DNA from: Sphaerulina vaccinii
Taxonomy: Eukaryota; Ascomycota; Dothideomycetes; Mycosphaerellales; Mycosphaerellaceae
NCBI GenBank assembly: GCA_022570795.1
Contig: JAKUDP010000009.1
Location: forward strand, 806,001 to 870,000
Direction: 5' to 3'
Length of the DNA stretch: 64,000 nt
Part shown: in pieces, positions 10,917 to 20,668 of the stretch
Layout: every line of letters begins with the position of its first letter
How positions within the stretch are numbered: position 1 is the first letter of the stretch
The notes under the pieces: generated by a model
Told to the model about the DNA's origin: nothing
What the model saw: the letters and a program-made list of their open reading frames with translations, nothing else
Database searches by the model: none
Program-made: the position numbers and the translations under genes

Positions 10917-11704
10917 TATGGTGCTTCAACAGGCGAGGAAGTCGTCGTTCACCACTTCCTCTCCAGTTATGTTCACGGTGAGACTGCAGGATAGCAGACG
11001 CTTATCGGAGGGACAACACGAGAGCAGCAGTACCGTCTCGAAGATCGGAGGTTGTTGATTCGTAGGCTCACGGACCCACTGTGCCTGAGGTCGAAGTCGA
11101 CATCGCGGACACGGTAGACAGAAGGAATCGATCACAAACACAGGATGAGAGGTTGAGGAGTCTGGTGGCTGTTGGGAGCACGATATCATACCATGATGCT
11201 GCTAATGCGTGGTAGCTAGCTCCCGGCAAGCGCCATACTGCTTGTCACATGCGGGGAGGCACGCGGACATGTTCACTCGGCGATGAGAGATAGGGACAAC
11301 AACGATAATGTTACGTGAAGAGTCAAAGATAACGCTGCTGCAGAAGCGTGTAGTGCACCGAGTCGACCGTCGTGGTAGAACAGGATTTAAATTGTCTGCT
11401 TTCCGTTCCTGCAACTTGATGAGACCCGTTCTGATATTAGACTGCTGCAGCTTTCCGTGAAGTCGAGTCCTTCATGCTCCCATAGCATATATATCAATGC
11501 CAGACATGGTGCACGCGCCCTGGGCGCTTGTGCCTACCAGATCCGTCCCCAAACGCCGTGCTAAAGTACTCCAAAACAGCTACCTGACCTTGCCATGTCC
11601 TAATAGCGTGGTGATATAAAGAGTCTTCTTTGACTCTACGCTCTCGCCGTGGTACAGCATAGCTCGTCTCGATGCCATTACTGACGACGGCTGATGAAAC
11701 AAGG
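10917..11704. other. Intergenic
   Basis: This holds the promoter of the GID gene and the 3' flank of the INO80 subunit gene, both on the minus strand. I see no gene in it. Confidence 0.5.
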
Positions 11705-12719
11705 CTAGGCAGCCACGGGTGCCGGCGAGCTCTGCATACCCGTCATCATGGTGTCCTCGCCGACGTGACTATGACTTCGCTCGCTCTGCAGCGCACTGCT
11801 CTGATTAGGTTTCATGTCGCTGGAGCTGGCACTGTCACTCTTGACATCGCCGGGAAAGCCCTGGTCTTTGGGCGGTGCTTTCCAAGTAGAGAGATTCCAG
11901 GTCATACCTGTGAACGACTTGAGTTCGAGCGTCTTCTTGCCCCAGCGGCGACATGGCTTTCCAGTGCGATCGAGAGCACGGAGGCCAGCGTTGATGGCAC
12001 CTGTATTAGCTTTGGGTCCGAGCTTGTGCGCAGGTATAGCATTGGCTGGGCGTGCACCGGTAGGGTTGTCTGTTGTACGGTCGATAGTGCCATCTGGACT
12101 ATGAGGCTTGTTAGCATGTGATCGATAGTGATGTAGTCCATGATCTCGCCGCCCCCAAGCCACAGTGAGATGATATTGTGACCAGCCCAGCAGCATCTCC
12201 ATTGACAAGCAATCACCAGGCCATCGTGCCCCCTGACAGAGAGCACGGAGCCATGCGACTGGTCATTACCAACATTCACATATGCCACGAGGGAATGCAC
12301 TATCTGCCCATGCTATTGAACGCTAGTGTCGGTACTTACAGTCTGGGCTTCTTCTTTGGACCTGGTCGACCTCGCTCCCGAGGCGGTGCATTGGGGTCGA
12401 TTGATGGAGGTGCTCGCTTCCGCCCTGTCCCCGATGCGCCTCCTCTCTTCCGTCTCCCATCAGCCTTGGGAGGTGCTAGTGTGTTGGGGTCGACAGCATC
12501 AGTGCCATTAGGCACAGGTGTAGCATTGGAATCTGATGACTTTTCGGCGACCTCTGATGGTTGTGCTGATGGTGATGGCTCGTTCTTAATGGAGGGTATC
12601 GCAGAGGCACTCGGCGAACTGTCTGACGGCCACTTCGTGAGTTGGCTCGATGGTATCCGCAGCGACACTATACGACTCTTCTTGCCAGGCTTTGGCGTCG
12701 ACTTGGTGGTCGTCGACAT
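11705..12719 (-). CDS. ies4: INO80 chromatin-remodelling complex subunit Ies4
   Basis: CDS is complement(11705-12098, 12340-12719), 257 aa. The N-terminus has the Ies4 hallmark, a short lysine-rich lead followed by RIVSLRIPSSQL. The middle is an AT-hook-like basic run (RGRPGPKKKPRL), and after the intron comes the conserved block KLGPKANTGAINAGLRALDR with GKPCRRW, KSFTGMTW and STWKAP. Ies4 is a fungal INO80 subunit; in yeast it is phosphorylated by checkpoint kinases. The 241-nt intron (12099-12339) is much longer than most here, has a GTAAGT donor and a TGCTAAC branch site, and its removal restores one frame. The Ser-rich C-terminus contains SQ sites. Family assignment rests on remembered motifs. 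Confidence 0.8.
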
Positions 12720-13595
12720 GGTGTGTGATGATGATGATGGCAGTGGTTTTGCTGTAGCGTTGGCGATGGCGGCGTTGTGGAAGAAGAGATGAAGGAGTGG
12801 CTTGTCAGGAGTTTGCGACCGATGAGCCTTTCTCTACCACGTTGCGGAGTAGTCTCGCTCTGCGCTGCTTTGTTGTCTCCTTATTTGTCTCTCGTCGCTT
12901 ACGGAGTGGTATTACAGATTCGGTGCTATGGTGGGTGAGTATGTAGTATTGCTGCAGAAAGGGAATCGTGGTGGAATGTAAAGGAAGTTGCTGATTACCG
13001 CACGATGGTCTCGGCTGGTGAGGGCCATCTCTACTGCTCGTTAGAAGAAGCCTTGTTCGTTCTCACAGGCGCGTGCGAGGTCCCGATCATCTTGTTACCT
13101 CCAAACTCAAGGAGCGTGAACGGATGTGCCGCAGAGCTAACCCTATTTGGGAAAGTATCCACTTATCTCGACACCACCACATCTTTCGTTGTTCCATTTC
13201 TCATTGGAACTTCGTATCAAGAACTAATTATCCACTCAGTCGTGCAGCGAGACTCCTTCTCTATATCTTGACAATCGTGCCGGGTTGTGTTCGACCGATC
13301 GGGGCTGACTGCCTACTCCCAGCGCTGAGACTGTTAAGCCAACGAATCGACAGACGAGCTCGTGTGCCAATCCACCCAGCCGAATCCTCGCGTTTACCTT
13401 GCTTCGCGCCACTTTGCCAGAGCCTGGTACCGCGCCAGGTCATGCCGGCTCGTTGAGTCGCTGATTGTACCGTGCTGACCAGACCTCGACGCGCCATGTC
13501 TGGAGAGCTCCACGCAATTGACTGACGTCTCCATGCTACACCTGAGGCCGTTGCTTGGGACGTACGTCAAGCTGCCAAAGGCGCGACGAGACAAC
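12720..13595. other. Intergenic, divergent promoters (Ies4 / F-box gene)
   Basis: Only short open frames with no recognisable protein character. The region should carry promoters for the minus-strand Ies4 gene and the plus-strand F-box gene. Nothing else seen. Confidence 0.5.
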
Positions 13596-15500
13596 ATGGA
13601 CCGCCTGCCAGAGGAGGTCATCCTCCAAATCTTCTCCTGTACGGCGTGACCTGTGTATGTAAGTACCGCGAGCTGACGATGACTAGATCTGAATGTCATC
13701 GACCTCGTACATGTACAACTTGTCTCGAGCAGGTACTTAGCACTTGGCCGAGACAATGCATTATGGAAGCTAGAATGCTTTGATCACTCTCAAGCAGAAA
13801 GATTGAGACGTCGAAGAGATCTGCTAAATAGCCAAGATCCTGGACTTGTCGCGATCCGCAATGCAGCAGCCAATGCTGCGACCGTGCTCCTCGCTCCGTC
13901 TGCAGTGGCGCCTGTGTTGAGCAATTCCGAAGACTCTGCTGCGCGAGCATGTCTTCAGCGAGCGCGAGCTCTTGCGAATTGGGAGCCTGGCTATCCTGGA
14001 GAGGGTATTGACTACTACGAAGAGTACATTCAACGACATGCAGCTATAAATGTTGGCTGGATCGACCTACCCAAGGCTCTCACTACTGATCAACACGAGA
14101 TTCGAGAAGCTACCGGTGTCGGTCTGCTGATGGACTCGCAAGATCACTCTAAGGAACATGCCATTGCTGCCCTTGATGATGGGAGTGTATGCATATGGAA
14201 TCTATCCGGACGATCTCAGACTTGTAACGGTGGTGGCGGCAGACTGCTTGCTCAGTCCAAGGCCGGACTGCTTACCGGGAAGCTGCCACATGCTACTTCA
14301 GAGAGCCATGCCGTAATGACTGAAACTGGAGCTGTAGAGTGTGTGACTGTGGACAGCCTTTCGCGAAAGGGATATTTCGCTATCCAGGATCAATTGCAGG
14401 AGATCGATTTGACCACTCTTCAAACAATCTCCACTAAGCAATATCCATTCCCGATTACAGCACTGTCTGAGATGCAGAACCGCACACCACTCACAGTCGG
14501 CACAAATATGACTGTGCATCTCCACGATCCCAGAGACCCTAGCTTCGGAGCTGGGGACAGTCCGTCGCGAGGAGAGCTCATTGGTGGCTCTATATACTCT
14601 CACGCGACTCTAGCCCAGCCCGGTCCTCTGTCGATCCTGCATCAAGATGGAACTCAAGACAGCTCCATCTGGGTAGCTGGGCGCTTCACTTCGCTACTCA
14701 ACTATGATCGGCGCTTCTTTCCACGTTTGCGTGGCACAATCTTTAGCGGAGCTCGAACTGCATGCCTCACTTCACGGCCTCGTCCTTGGATTCCACGTAG
14801 CCTGGATCTCGTTCGTCATCCAGACACCTCCCTCTCAGCCATGCAGGCAAGAAGAGACGACGCCGGCACGACGATGATGGCTGCAGCAGAGTACAAAGGA
14901 AAAGGCTCACTGGAATTTTATGCTCTACCGTCAGTAGTAGAGCCATATAAGAACCGACAGACTGCCTCTGCTTCGAAGCTACTCTCTGTGGCATCTCATG
15001 GAGGCCGCGTAGTCTTCAGTGATGGCGACGGCCATCTGAAGTGGATGGAGCGAGATGGGTCCACTTATGTGCGGACTTACAACATCAACGATAGTTTGCC
15101 GGTCGAGAACAGTACGGCAGCATTCCAGGATTCGACGCCCCAAGGCATATTCGCAACTAGTGGGACAGAGATGCCTGGTCAAGGCGATATAGTACAGAAG
15201 ATCATGCCACTTGGTAAGCATTTTAGTGAAGCAAGTGATGATAGTCGCCTTGACCTCAACCAGAACAAGCTGCTGCTGTGGACTAGTGACGGCAGATTGG
15301 GAGTGCTTGGCATGGGCCAGGATGATCCCCTTGATGGTCATGAATGGCACGACGCTCTTGAAGAACAAGCACTTTCTGCTGCAGAGAAAGCCCGTCAAGA
15401 TGCAGAAAGGCAGTATGGAATGGCAATGCGAAGAGCCCTGGAACGCAACGCGGACGAGGTGCGTTTTGTGAGAGGATTGGGAATGGGTTACACCAGATGA
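13596..15500 (+). CDS. F-box protein, possible WD40-like propeller
   Basis: CDS is 13596-13638 joined to 13687-15500, 618 aa. Joining the short first exon yields a clean F-box at residues 1-40: MDRLPEEVILQIFSYLNVID, then LVSSRYLALGRDNALWK. The 48-nt intron has an uncommon GTACGG donor and a GCTGACG-type branch site, and the next in-frame codons after that donor hit a stop. F-box proteins tether substrates to SCF ubiquitin ligases through Skp1. The rest (about 100-520) has beta-rich segments such as AIAALDDGSVCIWNLSG, like divergent WD40 blades, so a substrate-binding propeller is likely. The C-terminus is a charged helix. It ends 28 bp from the convergent J-protein gene. The target is unknown. 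Confidence 0.82.
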
Positions 15501-15528
15501 TCAAGGAGAACATATGTATTCACTTCAT

Positions 15529-16635
15529 CTACCTCCCCTCTATCCTGACATCAACGCCACCATTCTGACCTTCCCCTCTCCGCCTCTCTAGAACTCTCTG
15601 AATAGCCATATTCACCTCGGGATCCCTTTGAATCGTATTCTTCACGAGCCACTCTTTCAAACTTGTCCTCAGCTCCCTGCCAGTGCTAGGGTCATACGCG
15701 AATGGCGTCAATTCCATCTGCATTAATCTCGAAATCTCAGCGTCTGCAGCTCCTGTCAACGCATCGACTCGATCGAGGATTTGTCCAGAAACACCACCAC
15801 CAGAAGACGCTCCTTCCTCCAATGCCTGCTGCTTCGGGTCCTGCAGTAGTGGTCCAAGCTGACTCATAGCAATGAAGAAGGTAACAGTCAACTTCCTCAA
15901 CAGTGTGATCATCTGGAATGGCAGATAAGGAGATCTCAATCCAGTGACCACCATGAATGGATTCACGAACTTCGTCAAAAGCGCCGGAAAGTAAGGTCGT
16001 GTAATCGTATGCATCTCAAGCACAAATAGCGAAACCATAACCACATAACGCCAGAACATCCCCTGTCGTAGATAGCCGAGTACTCCAAGAAAGATCAGAA
16101 CCGCACCAGAAGCGACATAGTAGCCTAGAAGATGCTGAAGTCCAGTAAAGATGTAGTCCTTGATAAATTTGTTGTGTTGTCCCCATCCTAAGATCTCAGG
16201 TCCGAATCGATCATATGCAAAACGTTTCGCAGGACTGATCAAAGTGTCTTTCGCCAAAGTAAGTTGAACATAGATACTCTCAATCGTTGCCTTGTCGCTT
16301 CCAGCAGCGGCTTTATCAGGATGGAATTGGATTGTCAGTCGCCTGAATTTGCTCTGGATAGTCTTCTCACTCGCATCATGAGCGACTCCCAGAAGACGAT
16401 AGAAGTCTCCAGCTGTTTGGATCTGGTAGTCTGCTTCGTAGATTGTGTAGAGGAGATAGGCAACTATGACTGCAATGTGGATTGCTCTTCTGTCCCGGGC
16501 ATAGCGGGTCGTGCCTGGTGTGGGCTTGGGATCACCGGCGCGGATGAAGATAGAGTATAGAGCTGCTTGAACGTAGCCAGTGACCAGGTTGGGGAGGAAG
16601 TACCAGCCGGCTAGAGAGAGGAGTTGTATAGACAT
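15529..16635 (-). CDS. Membrane-bound DnaJ (J-domain) co-chaperone
   Basis: Single exon, 368 aa. A membrane segment at the N-terminus (about 5-30) and another at about 52-65 precede a J domain (about 75-145) with an intact HPD motif (IQFHPDKAAAG) and the usual DFYRLLGV start and AYDRFG end. Three or more hydrophobic segments follow (about 170-260), then a soluble tail. The order TM, J domain, TM cluster fits fungal ER- or inner-membrane J-proteins that recruit Hsp70 to a membrane face; it lacks the Sec63 Brl region. It shares a 348-bp divergent promoter with the Rpa43 gene. The J domain is certain; the compartment is inferred. Confidence 0.85.
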   Translation of the reverse strand: MSIQLLSLAGWYFLPNLVTGYVQAALYSIFIRAGDPKPTPGTTRYARDRRAIHIAVIVAYLLYTIYEADYQIQTAGDFYRLLGVAHDASEKTIQSKFRRLTIQFHPDKAAAGSDKATIESIYVQLTLAKDTLISPAKRFAYDRFGPEILGWGQHNKFIKDYIFTGLQHLLGYYVASGAVLIFLGVLGYLRQGMFWRYVVMVSLFVLEMHTITRPYFPALLTKFVNPFMVVTGLRSPYLPFQMITLLRKLTVTFFIAMSQLGPLLQDPKQQALEEGASSGGGVSGQILDRVDALTGAADAEISRLMQMELTPFAYDPSTGRELRTSLKEWLVKNTIQRDPEVNMAIQRVLERRRGEGQNGGVDVRIEGR

Positions 16636-16983
16636 TGTCTTGCTCTATGAACTCATGGTATAGCCCTGTAGTTTCTGTCGTATGGATCGAGGAGATGGCC
16701 GGGACTGCTGAGCCTGGCGAAGAAGTGTCTTGTGAGTCTTGGACTACGGAGGATCAATGCACGGGAAGCGATTGCTGGTACTGGATGTTCGGTTGAAGTG
16801 TCGAGTATTGAAGCCAGGTGGAACTGTCGGATCCATTCATGGACGGATGGCCCAGTTGTCCCACGGCTTAATCACGCCACATATTATGCCCTCTTATCTA
16901 TGCCCCATCGCAGCTTCCATTCCCCGAATAATTTCTGTTGCGGCTTTCACATGCAAATCAGCATTACCGCGAACACACCTACG
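16636..16983. promoter_or_regulatory. Bidirectional promoter region (J-protein / Rpa43)
   Basis: This 348-bp region lies between two divergent start codons. No TATA box or operator stands out. Confidence 0.4.
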
Positions 16984-17619
16984 ATGGCCAGAAAGGAACG
17001 AACAGCAGAGGAAGCGGCGGCGAAAGCTGCGCGCAAGGCAGAAAAGAGCAGCAACAACAAGAAGAAGACTTTCACTTTGGACGACAAACTGGACAAATTC
17101 AGCCCGCTTGAGCAAATCACTGCGACTCTCTTCCTCGCATTGTCGCCCGTCATGAACAAGAACCCGCTGGAAGGAATCTGCGCCGAGCATCTGTCGCCGC
17201 TCATGCTGCAGTACTATCCACGCTTTGACGGAGTCGTGTTGTCATACGAGAATGCTCGATTGTCAGAAGGTCCCGACGACGATGCCTCAGCTCCCACGGT
17301 CCTGGCGCGCAGCATCAACGAATATGGCGTTGAGTTTGTCTGGGTCACAGCAGACTTCCTCGTCTTCAGACCTGCGCCAGGAACTTACATCAAGGGCGAG
17401 GTGAATCTGCAGAATGAGGGCATATTTGGCCTGATCTACTGGAACTACTTTACGGTGTCAATACCGAAGGAGAACATGCCACAGGATTGGTCATGGAATG
17501 GAGACAAATGGGTGAACGGGGAAGGTGAAGCGGAGAAAGAGGTAACCTGCAAGGTGGAAGACTTTGAGCCGTCTGGAGACGGAAGCATTTCGATCACTGG
17601 CACACTGGTGGGAGTATGA
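16984..17619 (+). CDS. rpa43: RNA polymerase I subunit Rpa43
   Basis: Single exon, 211 aa from the ATG at 16984 (MARKERTAEEAAAK). The frame is open further upstream, but family similarity begins only after this Met, which has A at -3 and G at +4. After a lysine-rich leader comes the N-terminal fold shared with Rpb7/Rpc25 (ITATLFLALSPVMNKNPLEG, then SPLMLQYYPRFDGVVLSY), and then the OB domain (VNLQNEGIFGLIYWNYFTVS, IPKENMPQDW). In yeast Rpa43 with Rpa14 forms the Pol I stalk that contacts Rrn3 at rDNA promoters. It is shorter than yeast Rpa43, lacking the acidic tail, which is usual in filamentous fungi. Confidence 0.85.
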   Translation: MARKERTAEEAAAKAARKAEKSSNNKKKTFTLDDKLDKFSPLEQITATLFLALSPVMNKNPLEGICAEHLSPLMLQYYPRFDGVVLSYENARLSEGPDDDASAPTVLARSINEYGVEFVWVTADFLVFRPAPGTYIKGEVNLQNEGIFGLIYWNYFTVSIPKENMPQDWSWNGDKWVNGEGEAEKEVTCKVEDFEPSGDGSISITGTLVGV

Positions 17620-17715
17620 AGGAGCAGGACCATGGAGAACACTGAAGTATGGCAGACGCCAGAAAGCGATCTCTGATATTCGCGAAGTCTATCTCTATCC
17701 GGATCCACTCTGCCT

Positions 17716-18642
17716 CTACTTTGCAGCAGAGCCTGATCGCATCGCTGGGAAGAAGATGCCTGGATGCGCAACGGTCATCAGTATTGATGCAAGTGCCACC
17801 ATCGCACCATCCAGGATCAAGAACTCCTTCTCATTCTGCATCAACGGATTGCCCCAGCCGCCCGCCATCTCTGGAAGACGATATATACTTCTGATGAAGA
17901 TTGCCAGGAAGGCTACAGCCGTGCAGCCCAGGTAGTAATAGAAGCCCTTGCTGGTTGCGGAATATGGCTGTGCCTTTTCGAGCTCGTCTGGAGAAGTGCG
18001 CAGAGTCTTGGACCTAAACAGCGCATATGCAAAGTCCGCAGCCAATAGGAGACAAATGAACATCGTTGCAACCTGGACGGCAATACCGGTTATCATCACG
18101 CTATTTCCCGTGTTGATGATGTCCCCACTGCCCGATGCTGCGATACCTCCGCCTGCAGCCTGCAAGAGGATGCTAAAGATGTCGCATGAGATGAAGATCC
18201 ACGTATACAGCTTCGGCTTGAGTCGCGATTTTTCTGGTCCCAACGCGAGCACCATGTGTTTTAGCGTCAGATATATGCCGGCTGCCAGGAATGACGGGGA
18301 GAGGATCAGACAGCAGATCTGAATCTTGAAGCCATTTGAGTCCCATGGATTGGAATGCATGATCAGTCGGCCTCCGTAGCCGATGACTTCGCCGATACAT
18401 CCTATGCCGACAACGATGGAGAAGGCAACGACCTTGTATCGGATCCCGAGCACGACCTGGGCGATGGCGCATACTCCGAAGACTGCCAGCAATATGCTAT
18501 TGCCAGCTAAATCTGGTGTGTAGCCTACAATTCACAGAAATGGTCAGCTGCTGTCTCATACAAGGAGTCTGGTACACGCACCATATGTAGTTGCCTCCAC
18601 CGGGCATGCTGCCGAAACAGAATTGCACTGATCATAGGACAT
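17716..18642 (-). CDS. RTA1-family seven-helix membrane protein
   Basis: CDS is complement(17716-18524, 18582-18642), 289 aa. The short first exon encodes MSYDQCNSVSAACPVEATTY, then GYTPDLAGN, the usual short extracellular lead of RTA1 proteins; the 57-nt intron has a CTGACC branch. Seven hydrophobic helices follow, with family landmarks GEVIGYGGR, AAGIYLTL, ISCDIFSILLQAAGGGI and FIRSIYRLPEMAGGW. Yeast relatives (Rta1, Rsb1, Rtm1) affect resistance to azoles, sphingoid bases or other lipophilic stress; the transport activity is debated. It is divergent from an Upc2-like factor across 422 bp, suggestive because sterol regulators control RTA1 family genes in yeasts. Confidence 0.9.
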
Positions 18643-19064
18643 CCCTACTGTTGTCGAGACGCACAAAAAAGAAAGTTTGATATCACAATGAAAGAAGAAA
18701 AAGATCGCTGTACATGTATCTTATGACAACGAAGCTTCCAACTCAAACTACTTAACAAAACAGATCTGAAGACTTCGCACGTATCGCGCATGTTCGGATG
18801 CAGCCATCATCAGAGAACGTGGCGAAGTGGACCTAAGGGATGCTCACATGCGTGCGAGATCTCGTTCACTAACCGCATATAGTACTGGGCTGAACGTCTC
18901 GAGATGGCTCAACCAATCATTTGCGATCCCAGAATGACGCGGTCTTGTGCTTTGCAACCTCTCTCGTACATCTGCGATGCTGCATTCCTTTGTCATCAAT
19001 CCTGCTCGTACGCCGTACTCACCATGAATGCAAGCCATAGACAAACGATGGTACACGAAGACAA
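18643..19064. promoter_or_regulatory. Bidirectional promoter region (RTA1 / zinc-cluster factor)
   Basis: This is 422 bp between divergent starts. It includes short A-rich runs near 18665-18700. I could not pick out a sterol response element (TCGTATA-like) with confidence. Confidence 0.4.
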
Positions 19065-20159
19065 ATGCCGAGTCGAAGACATCATGCTAAAACGACTACG
19101 GGTTGCTTTGCGTGCAAGGCGCGCCGGGTGAAGGTAAGAAGTGCCTCGTGTTTGCAGCATATATCTTATCTGACAGTCACGCGACAGTGCGATGAGGCTC
19201 GACCTGCATGCAAGAGCTGTACGCGAAGACAGACAAAATGTCAATATCCTTACGATGAAGATGGACAAGCGACCTCACCACAGCAGTCATCGCAGCATGC
19301 TCGCAGTCCTAGTGTTCACGAACAGACATTCCACGCACCTCAGGTATTCGATTCTCTGGACTTGCGACTGATGCACCGCTACTGCACAAACACCTCAGTC
19401 CACCTGTTACCATCACCAGAGGCAACTCAAGTATGGCAAATGGTAGTCCCACAGAAGGCCGAAACGCATCTAATCCTTCACCATGCAATCCTGGCACTCG
19501 CAGCAGCAGACCTAGCAGCAAGCCATGCCTCCGAGGATGCGACTCTTACAGCGACATATCGCGCTCGAGGCCTCTACCATCAACAAGTCGCCTTGCCAAT
19601 GTTTCAGACCATGCTCCAACATCAATCCCAGGATCCTTCTTCAAGTAATGTCATCTTCCTCTTCTCGATCGTCCTGATTATCCTAGCTTTCGGGAATCTC
19701 CAATCAACAAGCGAACCACCGACCGTTGATGACGTCTTGCAGGTCTTTGCGCTGTTCAGAGGACCGAGGACACTTTGGAATATCCGCGATACTTCAGAAG
19801 AATCCATGACAGAAGTCATCTTCTCTGGCGAAAAATTAACAATGTCAACTTCGCCTCCGTCTTCCGATCACTTATTCGCGGCTCTCGACCAAGAAGACTT
19901 GGATGAAGTGTGTATGGAAGCTGCTAATTTGCTAAAGCAAAGCTGGGCTACGGTACAATCTCTACCAAACGATGTGAGAGCTATGGCCTATTTCCCTGCG
20001 ATGGCCGACGAAGCATTCTTCATCAAGGTTGCGAATCATGAGCGGAACGCATTGTTGGTGCTGAGACATTACGCGATCATATTGAAGGCGCACGAAGAGA
20101 GGTGGTGGGTGGGAAGGTGGCATAGGATTCTTGTGGCGGCTATTGATGCCGTGTGTTAG
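19065..20159 (+). CDS. Zn2Cys6 transcription factor, Upc2/sterol-regulator type
   Basis: CDS is 19065-19133 joined to 19188-20159, 346 aa. After splicing, residues 13-40 form a complete binuclear zinc cluster: GCFACKARRVKCDEARPACK, then SCTRRQTKCQYP, with six Cys. The 54-nt intron (GTAAGA...GCGACAG) sits inside the cluster. It is a multiple of three without a stop, so unspliced mRNA would insert 18 residues between the second and third Cys and probably ruin zinc binding. The rest matches the compact fungal factor domain of Upc2-like proteins: DLRLMHRYCTNTSVHL, then ETHLILHHAILALAA, ending WWVGRWHRILVAA. Upc2 family members regulate sterol genes; the targets here are unknown. It is divergent from RTA1. 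Confidence 0.88.
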   Translation: MPSRRHHAKTTTGCFACKARRVKVRSASCLQHISYLTVTRQCDEARPACKSCTRRQTKCQYPYDEDGQATSPQQSSQHARSPSVHEQTFHAPQVFDSLDLRLMHRYCTNTSVHLLPSPEATQVWQMVVPQKAETHLILHHAILALAAADLAASHASEDATLTATYRARGLYHQQVALPMFQTMLQHQSQDPSSSNVIFLFSIVLIILAFGNLQSTSEPPTVDDVLQVFALFRGPRTLWNIRDTSEESMTEVIFSGEKLTMSTSPPSSDHLFAALDQEDLDEVCMEAANLLKQSWATVQSLPNDVRAMAYFPAMADEAFFIKVANHERNALLVLRHYAIILKAHEERWWVGRWHRILVAAIDAVC

Positions 20160-20668
20160 GAGGCCAAAAAGTGGTCTTCGTGAAAGCTGTGGTCGTATGT
20201 CACTCTCTTTGTAGAGGGGTTCTGGCCTCCTACCTACGAGGACATGTGCGCTGGATGACGGAGAGGCCTGTATTTGTGAAAGTTGCAACATGATACATGT
20301 ATGGACTCTCTCATTACACATATCTCCTGAGAAGCCAAATGGAGTTGAGCATAAGAGAAGGAAATCATGTAAACATGGATCAAGACACGCGGATCTCAGC
20401 GTATTGACTGCTGAGTGTTTGAGCGTTTCTGCAGTCATAAGTAGGCTGGCTTTGGTGGCCGGTGTATTGTAGCACACCTGGATTGCGACTCTTGAATTCT
20501 GGCGTCAGCTAGGAGTGGATGATAGTCGTTGGTGTGTGCAGTATTCTGTACATTATTCCAGCATCGTGACCGCGTGGGGAGCATCAAATCATCAGAATGA
20601 ATCAACACAAACAACGCCACTGCAATGCCACGCTTCACGCTCATCACGTCACAACAAACTTACTTCTT
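20160..20668. other. Intergenic, convergent 3' region
   Basis: This spacer lies between the 3' ends of the zinc-cluster factor and the glucosyltransferase gene. No gene seen. Confidence 0.5.

Noticed and set aside
12178..12792. Plus-strand open frame of 204 codons
   Set aside because: It is antisense to the Ies4 exon and intron, where the minus strand gives conserved motifs.
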